Source: Fulvia fulva
Lineage: Eukaryota > Ascomycota > Dothideomycetes > Mycosphaerellales > Mycosphaerellaceae
DNA: 64,000 nucleotides
Assembly: GCF_020509005.1 (NCBI RefSeq)
Contig: NC_063013.1
Coordinates: forward strand, 1,798,001 to 1,862,000
Reading direction: 5' to 3'
The first letter of the stretch is position 1. Each line of letters starts with the position of its first letter. A program made the position numbers and the translations under genes. A model generated the notes under the pieces. It had not been told where the DNA came from. It searched no databases and saw nothing but the letters and a program-made list of their open reading frames with translations. Positions 25,279-36,048 of this stretch are shown one piece after another.

Positions 25279-28200
25279 CTACCGCTTGAGCGTCTTCTGC
25301 TTTTCGGCACTCTCGACAACCTTCTTCTTGACAGCCAGCCCTTTGCGGCCTCTGACACCGTCAACGTATCTTAGTGCGACATTCTCCTTATCAGCAAGCT
25401 CACCAAGATCTTCTAGCTCTTCCTCGGTGCGAGGCACCCAGTAAGGATCCTGATCGACTGCCTCATATCCTTCGAAGACTAGCTGCGGCTGTGCGAAGCC
25501 AGATGTGCGCTGCCTGATCTCATCGGAGAATCCGAAAGACATAGCAACCGGCAGCAAACACTGAATCGTGAAGTTCGTCGATGGTTCCAAAAGTGATTCG
25601 CTCACGATACGACCTCTTCTCCGGGTGATGACGGAGTAAACACGACCCAGCACTTCAGCCGATGCTTGAATCTCGCAGCTGTACATGGCAAGCAGGATAC
25701 GCGGACTCCAATCAAGGAAACCTTGACGAACGGACTCTCGGACTGTGCGAATGATCTCGCCAGTAAGGCGACCAATGTTGGCGCTCACCTCATCCTCGCC
25801 GAGCTCTGTCTGTACATCTTCAAGGAACACGGCCACGCCTTGCATTGGCTCGTGGCATAGCGGACCTTGGTTAGTGGCAAGCTGGAAGCCGTAGGCGATC
25901 TTATCTGCCAGTGTTGAAGCATTGTCTCCCTCGTGGTCTGTAGGTTCCTCGTGTTCTTCTCGTAAGCTGAAATGATGTTAGTGATCATGATTGAAACAGG
26001 TGGTAATGGTGAACTCACAACTTGCCGCAGATACCAGCTCGTGTGGCATCAATCAGTATATTCGGTCCAACGCGACGTGGACCAAAGCTGGTGATCTTTT
26101 CGACAGCGTCCTTCCAGATTTCTCGATCAATTTTCTCCTCGGCGAAAGCGTCAGTCAGGCCTTGCTTGAACTCAGCCATACTCAGTTGCTGACCTCCCTC
26201 GTCGGATGTGTCTTCGGCGTCGACCTCTTGTTCGACTGGCTCTTCCGGCTGAGCGCCATTCTTCTCCGCGCCACCAGTCAAGCGTTCCTCTTCCTGTGCT
26301 TTGCGCTCGGAATACAGACGTTTGACAGCTCCCGTATGCTTGACTAGGAACTCGGTGACTGGCGCTGGCAAAGGACGAACACCAAGGCGTATAGTAACTT
26401 GCTTACTAGATGTGACACCGTCGATCCGACCTCGGCCAAGAGCAGGATCCTTTGGAGCATTTATCTCCTCTGCTTTGACAATACCCTCTCGATACGGCAC
26501 GATCGCCTCACCAGCTTGTATGTCACACTTTGCGAATCTTTCTCTGAGATCTTTCAGACACCGCTCGAGGTGCAGCTCGCCTGCTGTCAAGATGACATGC
26601 TCGCCGCTCTCGAGCTGTTCATACGATACTGCGGGATCAGCTTGCTCCAGTAGACGCAAACCACGGACCATCTTGTCGAGATCTCCCGGGTTCGACGGCT
26701 CGAGAGCGACTCGCACGATGGGCGCGTTTGTGGAAATGGCTGAGGTGGATGACAAGTTTGGGGCGCCTTCGAGTCGCGATGAGATGGTACCGTTTTTGAG
26801 GATCGCACCTTGAAGACCAGCAATACCAACGATGTTACCTGCCGGAACCGAGTTGAGGCTCTCTAAGCTACGGCCCATCAGCAGATACAGCGCCGTGATG
26901 GTCACCTTCCTGGGCTGAGGATTGGCGTGTGGCCGTGCAGGAGAGAACTTCGGCGGTAGGACGTAGACCACATCACCAACGGTCAGCGTGCCAGACAACA
27001 GTCGTGCGAACCCGATCAAGTGCTCTGGATCGACATTCTCTTCGTTGGCATCACTAGCTTGGTCGAGATCGTCATCATCACCGATAGCAGCGCTGGTCAA
27101 TGCATCTGCGATGGAGTCAACGCTGGCTTCACCATTCGTTTGTGCCCGTGCCTTGGCAATTTCAGCACGTTTCTTGCGGCCAAGTTCGCGAGCTTCTTCA
27201 GCAGTGAGCGCACCGCCACGTCGCTTGTTGGTCGGCAACTCGTTTTCTGGTATCGAGACCATTTTGCTCACGTACGCCACTGTAGGCTCCCCGATAGCTG
27301 CATTCGAGTGTGTCATGGCCTCTTTGATCTTCCCGTCGATATGTTCCGAACCTGGAGACTGCTCTAGCAGCGCGGGCATTCTGGCTTCTTGCGCTGCTTG
27401 TGGCGAGGGAAGCCCTTCCGTCACAGACACCAGGACAGCCGTCGAAACAGGGAGCCAAGCAGAGAATACAGCGCTGAGCAATGCTTTCGGATCGCGTGAT
27501 CGCATAACGTGCGCAGGTATGTTGATGTTGAGACTCTTGACTATTTTCTCGAGTAGTGCCTGATCGCCCTTGTTGTTTGGACCGCCCAGAGTTGCTTCGT
27601 ACACGGCCCAGATCTGCTCGAGCACGAGCTGCACGAACATAGGCTTCAGGTGACGTCCCTTGAGATGCTTAGGTCCCAAGATGCGCTTCGTCTTCGGGTC
27701 CAGGTAGAAGTCTCCCCATAGGACCTTCTCAAGTGCGTTCCTATTGATGCCGAGCTTCTTCGCGTATATGCCCGCGAATTGTCGTGGAGTGAAAGCCCAA
27801 CCATCGACAGCTGAGCAAAAGATAACATTGTTCTTCTCGGGTTCGAAATATATGTCCTCATCATCTTTCTCCTCGTACTCAGCTGGTATGCTGGCTGTCA
27901 CTATTCCTTCGTCATCTTGGGCAAGACTACCTTTTCGTGCGTTTGTGGAACCATTGGCGCTCTCTGCATCTTGGTCTTTCGCGGCCGATGCAGCGCTGAC
28001 CTTTTCGTCGATACGTTCTCGCCACCGCAGGTCATCTTCCATGCGCTCACCTAAAGCAAAGCTGCCCATGACTGCATTGACCTGCTCAAGCAACTTGGAA
28101 AGATGAGTATATGCTTCGCCAGGACTTAGCTTTAGTTCTGTGATCAGACGATCCATCTTGTTGATCACTAGCAGCGGCTTCAGCTTCTCGGCCCATGTCT

Positions 28201-28739
28201 GACGTAGCACGGTTACGGTCTGAGAGCAAACACCTTCGACAGCATCTACAAGGACGATAGCACCATCACAAAGCCTTGAGGCGGTCGAGACCTCGGAGCT
28301 AAAGTCGATGTGGCCTGGAGAATCGATGAGGTTGATCAGATACTCCTTCTGCTCAGGTTCTGCTTCTGGCGCACTCCTTCGCAGCAACGAGAAGTAAAGG
28401 GAGATTGCAGACGATTCCATGGTGATACCGCGTAATTGCTCGTCCGGCCGCGAATCCAGGTAGCGGATCTTGCCGGCAAGTTTGGGTGAGATAATGCCAT
28501 TTGTGGCAATCAGTGCGTCGGTCAGGGAGGTTTTGCCATGATCCTGGGATGGTCGTCAGCGCGGCGACAGCATCGAAAGGTGCAACAAACATACTACGTG
28601 GGCCAGAATGCAGATCTGTTACATGTTAGCTGCGGACCCATCAGTTTCAGGAGTGTGCCTTGGAGTCATCACTCACGTTGCGAATTCCTTGGCCTCGATT
28701 TTGCAGCTTCACCAGCCGCTCTGGAGGTATGACGGGCAT
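25279..28739 (-). CDS. EFL1: Efl1/Ria1 ribosome-maturation GTPase (4 exons)
   Basis: EF-2-like GTPase that releases Tif6 from cytoplasmic pre-60S subunits with Sdo1. Exons are 28677-28739, 28595-28615, 26019-28543 and 25279-25966 (minus), giving 1098 residues, close to the yeast length. The start MPVIPPERLVKLQ is the usual family N-terminus. The G1 motif AHVDHGKT (26-33), switch region RGITM, DSPGH and NKMD are present. A charged insertion follows, then domains II-V, with FGPRRVGPNIL and the domain IV sequence, ending VVESAEKQKTLKR. Exon 2 is only 21 nt (ICILAHV), so an intron splits the P-loop between Val28 and Asp29. All four joins keep frame. Confidence 0.95.
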
Positions 28740-29201
28740 TGTGAAAGAGGATGCAGCCGTGGCATGCAAGTTGGTGGTGAAGATTAAAAGTTGTTTGAAG
28801 GGAGAAGGTATGTCGTGAGACTTGAAGGTTGTTGCAAGGTTCGGAATGCGGAGACACGGGAGGCTGTCACGCTTTCCCAGCCTCGAACAGCAGTCAAGGA
28901 CTCAAGGCCATCGGACCATTTATCTCGCATTCATAGCGTTTTCTTGCTGCTTGCATAATATCAGGCCACCGCCGCATATATGGTCGTGCTGTATCCATGT
29001 CTCGCGACACTACATGTATTCTTACCACGCTTCGCTGGCGGCTCTGTCCATTCACTGTTTGGCTGATCGCGACTTCTTCGCGCCGGTAGATCGATCTCAA
29101 ACCTAGACCCCTCTGGCTCAACGTTCACCTTGCATTTTGGCAGTGTAGTGCCGAGTGCTTCATTGTGCCCGGCGGCGACAGGACATCTTCATGCGACGAC
29201 G
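28740..29201. promoter_or_regulatory. Divergent promoter region of EFL1 and the PH-domain gene
   Basis: 462 bp between opposite start codons. No motif that I can assign. Confidence 0.5.
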
Positions 29202-30542
29202 ATGGCGGACGTAGCACCGCAAGGCCACCCACGACCGATCGTGCCACCGAATCTGCCTCCACCGAGTATCGCGATGCCGGGAGCGACGACCACGCCACTC
29301 CAGAATGCACGCATACACGGACTGACGTTGGACACCTTCTCGCCAGTGACACAGTCGGGCAGCTACGACTTCGACAGGATCATCAAACAGGGACAAGTCC
29401 TCAAGCGGACGCGAAAGACCAAGGTGTGTTTGGGATGAAACATTACATGGAGCGCGTTGAGCTAAGGAGATGCGTAGTCATGGAAGCCGATCTGGATCGT
29501 GCTAAGGCCCACCCTGCTGTCGATATACAGGGACAAGCAGGAGTCGAGGCTGCGGCATCAGATCAACTTGTCTGACCTCACAGCTGTTGCACGGCAGAAG
29601 GATCCGAAGCGCAAGGACAAGCACGTGTTTGCATTGTTCTCGCCCTCTCGCAACTTCCACCTGGAGGCATCTTCCGACAAGGATGCTCAAGAATGGGTCG
29701 AGCTCGTACGTCGAGAGGCACGCATGGACGAACAGGAAGAGGAGATGCATTTGGCCAGTCCCGGGGGTGGTAATGCTTCCTACCGGGGATTTGAGCGAAG
29801 CATTGATGCACATATCAGCCCGTCAGCAGATGAGCGAGCAGCGGGCTACAGCTCCTCCGACGCCGAAGCATTTGGACAGAGCCAGCCTCTGCCGCGACAT
29901 CGAGACCGGACGAGCATGACCCACAGCAATCGAAGAGCTTCCCAAATGGAGTACTCGGGAGCAGAGCATGCATCGTACTCGGACTTCTCAGATTCAGCCC
30001 TGGGTGCAACAGCCCGCATGTCAGCTCTCTCGTTAGCCTACCCAGATGGCCGACCGTCTACGTCGAGCACGCAGCAACCTCACGTGGGCTCTGTATACGG
30101 CTCAGCGCCGCTGCGACCTTCGATGGGCGCCCGGAACGCTAGTCAGATGTCCGGTATTGGCATCATACTCGATGAAAAGAAGTCAACCACCACGGTCTCT
30201 GACGAAGAGCGCATTGTTTGCAACGGCTGGATATACCTCCTCAAATCGAGATCAGGCGTGCGACAGTGGAAGAAAGTTTGGATGGTTCTACGGCCGAAGC
30301 AACTCGCGCTCTACAAGAACGAGGAAGAGTATACCGCACAGCTTATCATACCGTTTTCTAACATTATCGATGCTGTTGAAGTCGACTCCCTATCAAAGAC
30401 GAAGACCTCATGCATGCAAGTGCTCAGCGAGGAGAGGAACTACCGGTTCTGCGCTCTGGACGAGGAAAGCCTGACGAAATGGCTAGGCGCGTTCAAAAGC
30501 TTACTCTCGAAACGAAAGGCAAAGGCAACGGCGACAACATGA
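29202..30542 (+). CDS. Two-PH-domain protein, Opy1-like (2 exons)
   Basis: Exons 29202-29423 and 29478-30542, intron GTGTGT...GATGCGTAG, 428 residues. The Pro-rich N-terminus (MADVAPQGHPRP) precedes PH domain 1 at about 62-160 (GQVLKRTRKTKSWKPIWIVL, with the last Trp in AQEWVELV). The middle is Ser-rich and disordered. PH domain 2 is at about 318-418 (NGWIYLLKSRSGVRQWKKVW, ending SLTKWLGAFKSLL). Two PH domains with the second near the C-terminus match yeast Opy1, a PI(4,5)P2 sensor of the PI4P5K Mss4. The intron falls inside PH1; the frame without splicing stops after VCLG. Membrane phosphoinositide binding is inferred from the family. Confidence 0.85.
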
Positions 30543-31930
30543 ACTATCACGATTATACCCTTGTTTTACTGATCTTGGCCATTCGTTGTACATATCGACT
30601 GGAATTGATACCATTATATTGGATACAATGTTGTCCTTCACCGAGCATTGTGTGCACCATCTGCGTGCTGCCTGACGATGTGGCTTCACAGGCAAGAGGG
30701 TTCAGCATCTGGCCACAGTTCAGGCCTGCGACGCGTACTCAACCGATTGCGGCCAAGCATCAGCCTCGAGATATGCCGGGCAGAGGTGAGCACATTCTCC
30801 GATCGACCGGTGACTGAAAGTAAGGAACTGCTCGCGATTACTCAGAGACTTGAGGCGAAACGGACGGCGTTTGCGTTGGCGTTGCGGACGGCGGTTGGTA
30901 TTGACCACGAGTGATGCTGGAACACGGGCCGCTGTTGAGGTTGAACTTGGCCGTCTTGATGGGTCAATCGCATAACGGGCATTGCTGGCCACAGGACCGC
31001 CTACGTGCATCCTCCAAGAAATATCACAGCTCGAGGTTGAATTCTTGGAAAGAGAGCTGTCACATGGATGCAGCTTGAACCTTGTTGGCTGGAAGGTGTA
31101 GAAAGCCTGTATAGACGCTCTGACAGTGTATTCCTTGAGACTTGGTCTGTCAAAACTTGTTCATGCCAGCGACGTGGTCTTGGTCTCAAGCAGGCGGACC
31201 TCGCAGCGAAACTGTCGATCAGTGCTAGCCAGGATGCCAGCTCGGTGGCTTGGTACGTGAAGTATATGCTTTGCGAGAATGAGGCGTGCCCATGCTTCAT
31301 GGGCAAGAGTCGTTGTCGTTGCTTGTAGCAGGTCCGAGACTATTCGAGTCGGAGCGGTCGACAAGCTGCTATAGTAGTCAACACAGGCAAAGTCGTTACA
31401 TACTGAAGTGTGCAACACACGTTACAGCCAGAGATACGTGTACCCAGTCGTTCGCAACCACAGCATAACCTTGCACAAACCAGCGGCGTCGGGCTTGACG
31501 GTTTCGTCCGGCAGGCCGATCTTTGCACATCTCATCATCCTCAGTTCAGGAACAAGGTTCAAACAGTTTCTTTCATCCGATTACACAACAAGCATGCCCG
31601 GACACAATACGGGACGATGGCGGCCTTACTGTTGGTAGGTCATTCGAGGTCGCCTTCGGCTGTTCTGTGTCTCGTCGAGTCTTGATACAAAGCTGAAACA
31701 GTACTGGACCTGAGTAATGTCTAATCCGTGTCCGTGAGACTCCACGCCAGATTCAGTCGTAGTCAGAGCGTTACGCCGCTCTGGTCTAAGCACCTCTAGC
31801 TCTCATTCCCATTATGTTTTCTGGTGAAAGCAGTCCTGCATTGAGCTGACAACAGTTGGTCGGAGCATCTGGCCTGAGGGCAGCTTGAGAACGATCCCGG
31901 TGACAGCACTTCATAGACTGCTGCGCAAAG
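30543..31930. other. Intergenic, 1.39 kb
   Basis: 3' flank of the PH gene and upstream region of the membrane-protein gene. Short frames only. No RNA gene or repeat recognised. Confidence 0.5.
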
Positions 31931-33295
31931 ATGGACGCGTCGGAAGAGAAGGTAGCTCTGGAGAGGGGGACGATGTGGCAGCAGGAGACGACGCACAGTA
32001 CCGGAGAGGATATGCTACAGCAAGAAGCGACAGACGCAGACATTCGCGTGAGCATGCCACCAGAAGATAGCCAACGAAACACATTGGTCGCGGACGACGA
32101 GAAGGATGTAATCGAGAAGGAGACAGGGACAGACACGACCGCTGCTGGAACTCCGGACCCGAAGCATTTAAGTGTCGACTTCGATACTGAAGGACGGAGG
32201 AAACGCGAATCCGTCGAGTCCAGGTTGTCAAGCGTACTACGAGACTCCTCCGTACTCTCAGAGAGTGACTTTGGCGAGCTGGATGAGCAGATTCGTCAGG
32301 CACGACTGAGGCAGGAGCAAGAACGGCCACAAAACAGTCGCGGACAGACAAGCGCATCTGGCGTGTCGACCCGGTCACAACGCAGCGGCAGGAGTATGCC
32401 ACCTTTGCGGCGAAAGGAGACCAAACTTGCACAGAAGGAGGCGCATCCATGGCAGCACCTTGGAATAACACTAGGTCTGCCTATGATCGTGCTTTTCGAC
32501 ATTGTGGTGCCCATCATCATCTACTATGCCTGGTATAACAGCCGTGTTAGCGACTGGAAGAAAGAATGCAGACAGCAACATCCAGACCAGGACCCGTGCC
32601 CGATCCCAAAGCCCGAGTACGACAAGCACATTCTTGGCTACGCTATCATCTCCTTCGGCTTTGGAGAGCTTTGGATCCTGGTAGCTCGGATGTGGCGGCT
32701 CGTGCGAGAGCGGGAGATATGTGCGCCGCTGTTGTCTCGAAATGTCTGGGAGCTGGATGCAACCTCCTGGGTGTATGGAGTGGCCATGCTCATGGCCTTG
32801 ATACCGTTCGTCATTGGCGCCGAGCTGGAGCTGCAGCATCTCTACCTCTACGCACCAACGTTCATAATGGGATTTCTCGGCATGCTAATGATAGTCACGA
32901 CTTTCTTTCCCTTCACATTGCCAATTGGAATCAACTCGCAGGCGAGAGGGACCAAGCTTCGACCATTCATCTACTACGCAGCGGAGGACTTTGTCGCAGT
33001 AGATGGACTGCAAGACCGCGAGTTCCGGGTGCGGTTCAACGAACGTTACGAAACGAACAAGATGTTCCGGCGCTTCTTCCTCTACCTTACGCTCTGGTGG
33101 CTGTTGGGTGTCTTTGTGTACATCGGCTGCGTGTCGGCCGTGATATGGACGCTGGACTTCCATTACGCGTTTGGCTTGTCCCTGGGCGTGCTGTTCTCGT
33201 ACATCACGATATGGGCAAGCGTGACGGCTGTCTGGGTCAACGTGGAGATGAAGCGGGAGCATACAGCTTACGAGAATGGCGAGATAGAAGCATAA
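31931..33295 (+). CDS. Six-helix fungal integral membrane protein, uncharacterised
   Basis: 454 residues in one exon from ATG (MDASEEKVALERG). The first 170 residues are hydrophilic, acidic and Ser/Thr/Gln-rich, ending in a basic cluster (PPLRRKETKLAQKE) next to the membrane. Hydrophobic helices lie at about 178-200, 233-254, 279-300, 307-330, 383-405 and 412-435. A loop holds CRQQHPDQDPCPIP, with two Cys that could be paired on the lumenal or extracellular side. Cytosolic Arg/Trp-rich loops (VARMWRLVREREI) follow the inside-positive rule. I do not recognise a transporter or receptor motif. Confidence 0.8.
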   Translation: MDASEEKVALERGTMWQQETTHSTGEDMLQQEATDADIRVSMPPEDSQRNTLVADDEKDVIEKETGTDTTAAGTPDPKHLSVDFDTEGRRKRESVESRLSSVLRDSSVLSESDFGELDEQIRQARLRQEQERPQNSRGQTSASGVSTRSQRSGRSMPPLRRKETKLAQKEAHPWQHLGITLGLPMIVLFDIVVPIIIYYAWYNSRVSDWKKECRQQHPDQDPCPIPKPEYDKHILGYAIISFGFGELWILVARMWRLVREREICAPLLSRNVWELDATSWVYGVAMLMALIPFVIGAELELQHLYLYAPTFIMGFLGMLMIVTTFFPFTLPIGINSQARGTKLRPFIYYAAEDFVAVDGLQDREFRVRFNERYETNKMFRRFFLYLTLWWLLGVFVYIGCVSAVIWTLDFHYAFGLSLGVLFSYITIWASVTAVWVNVEMKREHTAYENGEIEA

Positions 33296-34036
33296 CATTG
33301 CTCAATAATGAAGCTAGAGCACGCCCCAATGGCGTACACTCGGCGTTTGCTCCGAGTCCGTACATGTATGCCTTGCGTATGACCAACACTTCTCCCAATC
33401 GTCGTCACTTGCAACACCTATCAAGGCTTTATCCTGGTGCAAAGTGGCCGCGAATAGCCTTTTAATGCCTAATCACGTGCCGAATGGTATCGTGACAGTC
33501 CCCGCGCGCGCCAGTCATCGGGCCTTGTTGTTCGAAAGTGTCCCTCACGACGTAATTCGGCCGCTGCTGTTGTGCTCCACCGCAGCACGAACATCAGCCG
33601 TTCCTTCTCACTCAACCATGCGCTGAACCAGGATAACACAACAACATGCAGGGGCAGAACATGTCCTTCAGGATCTTTCATCTTGCCTTCCCCAAGTGAC
33701 TTTTAGGTCACCACCGCGCTGAGCAACACTGAACTATCTGATCGCCGCCGAGTGACATCGCAGCTCGCAGCAAAGTGGAGTCTGGTGACACAGATAAGGA
33801 CGAGTGAACATATACGAAGGTACGTCTGGCACACCATACCCGCTCCAGAGGACATCATAGTCTCTGAGCTTGGTGTACATGTTATCATCAGCTCAACCAC
33901 ACCTTCGAGACAACCACCACGCTAAAACTGCTCACTGACTCGAAGCCATCTCTAGGTTGACGCGGGCACGTTGTATGACTCCACGTCTGAGAAGATTCTC
34001 TCCGCCTTAGCAGATTCTCACACACGACAGTCCAAC
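33296..34036. other. Intergenic plus likely 5' UTR intron of the GNAT gene
   Basis: 741 bp. Near its end, GTACGT at 33820 and TCTCTAG at 33951-33955, with CACTGAC in between, look like a 136-nt intron in the 5' UTR of the acetyltransferase gene. The rest shows nothing assignable. Confidence 0.45.
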
Positions 34037-34822
34037 ATGTCCAAGTCCGAGTTCGTCGACTTGATTAAGCCCATTGGGGAGCGCATGGTCCACTACGACC
34101 CGACCAAGCCACCAAACGACCAACCCAAGAACGATGCCACCGACCCAACTCGAGCAGTCCCACAAGGCTTTATCGACGCCATGATCGTGCGCGAAGAAGT
34201 CTACGTGCAAGAGCAGAAAGTGCCACTGGAGAACGAGCTGGATGAGGACGATGCGCGTAGCTTTCACTGGATCGCATATGCCTCCATACCCGCAAAGGCA
34301 GTCGCGAACGGCAATGGCAGTGGCGAGAGGAGGTCGTCAAACACAAGCACAAAGATTGCCATCGGCACGATTCGCCTTGTCCCGCCACCACATGCAGCAC
34401 ACCCAGGCCATGAGCCTACAATCCAGCAGACCAACAGCAATGGCGAGAAGGAAGCATACATCAAGCTTGGTCGACTTTGCGTCATCAAGGAGTTCCGCAA
34501 AGCTGGCATCTCCAAGTTGCTGATTGAGACAGCTCTAGCGTATGCGAGGGAGAACCCGTACGAGGTCGGACCACATCTCGACCCAGCATCGATGGAGGCA
34601 CTGAAGAAGGGTCTGGCGTTGAACTTCAAGGGTCTGGTCGTGATTCATGCACAGACTGGCGTAGCGAAGATCTGGAAGCGATATGGCTTTGAGGTGGATG
34701 AGGGTATGGGCAAGTGGGACGAGGAAGGCATCGAGCATATCGGCATGTGGAAGAGGATCGATGTTACTGATGGCAGAAGGAAGAGCAAGATCTGGTTGGC
34801 TACCAATCCGACTGGTCAGTAG
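34037..34822 (+). CDS. GNAT-family N-acetyltransferase
   Basis: 261 residues from MSKSEFVDLIKPIGERM; the frame is open upstream only to a TTG. The acetyl-CoA-binding motif is in LCVIKEFRKAGISKLLIETAL, preceded by the beta strand KIAIGTIRLVPP. The later strand VVIHAQTGVAKIWKRYGF matches the 'A...FYxxxGF' end of the fold. Between them a Ser/Asn-rich loop (about 95-115) extends the domain. Conserved position GFIDAMIVREEVYVQEQKVP resembles the ElaA/YjcF-like fungal GNATs. The substrate is unknown. Confidence 0.85.
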   Translation: MSKSEFVDLIKPIGERMVHYDPTKPPNDQPKNDATDPTRAVPQGFIDAMIVREEVYVQEQKVPLENELDEDDARSFHWIAYASIPAKAVANGNGSGERRSSNTSTKIAIGTIRLVPPPHAAHPGHEPTIQQTNSNGEKEAYIKLGRLCVIKEFRKAGISKLLIETALAYARENPYEVGPHLDPASMEALKKGLALNFKGLVVIHAQTGVAKIWKRYGFEVDEGMGKWDEEGIEHIGMWKRIDVTDGRRKSKIWLATNPTGQ

Positions 34823-35360
34823 AAGGGGTGACGTTGGAGGAGGAAGGTGCACAAAAGCATTGCTTGGAGTTTTGGGAATACCCTTGATAGAACTGCCTCG
34901 ATATGCAGTATAAGCTGATTGAAATCCGATGTGTCTGCTTTTCATTCTATTGCATTGTGTCGTGTGTAGCAGATGCATTAGCGATGCAGGAGTGCTGAAA
35001 GCTTTGAAGTCCTCTTCCGCCTGGTGACGATGATTGCCACAACCCTGGACATAAATTATTAGCCTTCTGCATCCTTCAAGCCTCTATCCCCTCTCCCATA
35101 TTACCTCATATTTACTTATCTCCTCACTTTGATGACTGGCGTTCTACTACCCGGCGGAAAGAAGATTTCTAGCACCGACTCCAAGGATCACGCTTGACCT
35201 CGCCGCCCCGGATAGCCGCCAAGTTTACGTACTTTTTTACAAGTTACATATATTAGCTGCACAGAATCGTTCCCACCAGTCAGCAATACTGTTAAGGCTC
35301 AGTGGTTAGTCCCATTCGATGTCCCAGGCATCCCAGCAACAGTTCGCTAACATCTCCCAG

Positions 35361-35504
35361 GTCTAGGGGTATGATGTGAGTACCAGCCAACATCAACGTA
35401 TCACTCGTAACAGCGGCTAATCAATACCACAGTCTTGCTTTGGGTGCAACCAATCGGTCCAACCACGATGCAAGAGGTCTCGCGTTCGAATCTTGAGTCT
35501 ACCA
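35361..35504 (+). tRNA. tRNA-Pro(UGG)-like sequence, interrupted
   Basis: Parts of a proline tRNA are visible in order. The D arm GTCTAGGGGTATGAT is at 35361-35375. The anticodon arm begins TCTTGCTTTGGG at 35433, with anticodon TGG. After 24 nt, at the normal tRNA intron position 37/38, TGCAAGAGGTC resumes and completes the anticodon stem. The T arm holds TTCGAAT (35485-35491), with four of five stem pairs. Between D arm and anticodon arm sit 57 nt that start GTGAGT and end CCACAG with GGCTAATC inside, a perfect spliceosomal intron look-alike. The 5' acceptor strand expected from the 3' GTCTACC is not found next to the D arm. Probably a decayed or rearranged tRNA gene. Confidence 0.5.
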
Positions 35505-35783
35505 GTATGCTAGGTGCAGATCCATGGCTAATATCCATTCAGGCGGCTGAGCCCTTCATAAGAAGTTTCTTTTTTGCTCTTTTGTTTGTTCGGAGTGAAG
35601 TTGTGGGATGTGAGTGTGGACTAAGGTGTTGTGTGCGTCGGCAACAGGTCTCCGATCATTCATGTCACTGTTGAGGCGTGTAAGACGACATCTGACTCTC
35701 TTGGGGGTCAAACGAACATATCTGTGGAGCCATTGCACAACAAGTCTTGGCGGCGGCGAGCCCATTGCTTCTGGCCACGAGTA

Positions 35784-35909
35784 GAAGTTTGTTGCGCGTG
35801 GTGCACAGTCGCCCTACTCAATCAAGCATCGACTAATGTCACCTAGACAACAGTTACTTTCATTGGGCTGTGCACGACGTGCGACTGTGCACCACGCGCA
35901 ACAAACTCT
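35784..35909. mobile_element. Small fold-back element with perfect 27-bp inverted repeats
   Basis: The 27 bp at 35786-35812 are repeated exactly inverted at 35881-35907 (arm begins AGTTTGTTGCGCGTGG), with a 68-bp spacer. The element can be read as bounded by TA on both sides (35782-35783 and 35910-35911), as in Tc1/mariner-type miniature elements. It encodes nothing. Confidence 0.6.
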
Positions 35910-36048
35910 TAGGGTGCTCTCGTCTGATTTTGCCGTGTACATGGGACGAGAAGAAAGTAGCCGAGACGAGAAAATAGTTGGGTTGTCAAATATCGTTCAT
36001 TCATAGCTGTATGTTAAAAGCTCTGTCGTACCACAAAACCACCGCTCG

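Larger units (their letters stand above)
34823..36048. other. Gene-free stretch with tRNA-like sequence and fold-back repeat
   Basis: 1.23 kb without a supported protein gene between convergent genes. It holds the interrupted tRNA-Pro-like sequence (35361-35504) and the small inverted-repeat element (35784-35909), both listed separately. Confidence 0.6.

Noticed and set aside
35288..35312. A second A-box-like stretch (GGCTCAGTGGTTAG) upstream of the tRNA-Pro-like sequence
   Set aside because: It has no matching T arm of its own. Pairing of AGGCTCA with TGAGTCT downstream does not fit normal tRNA geometry.
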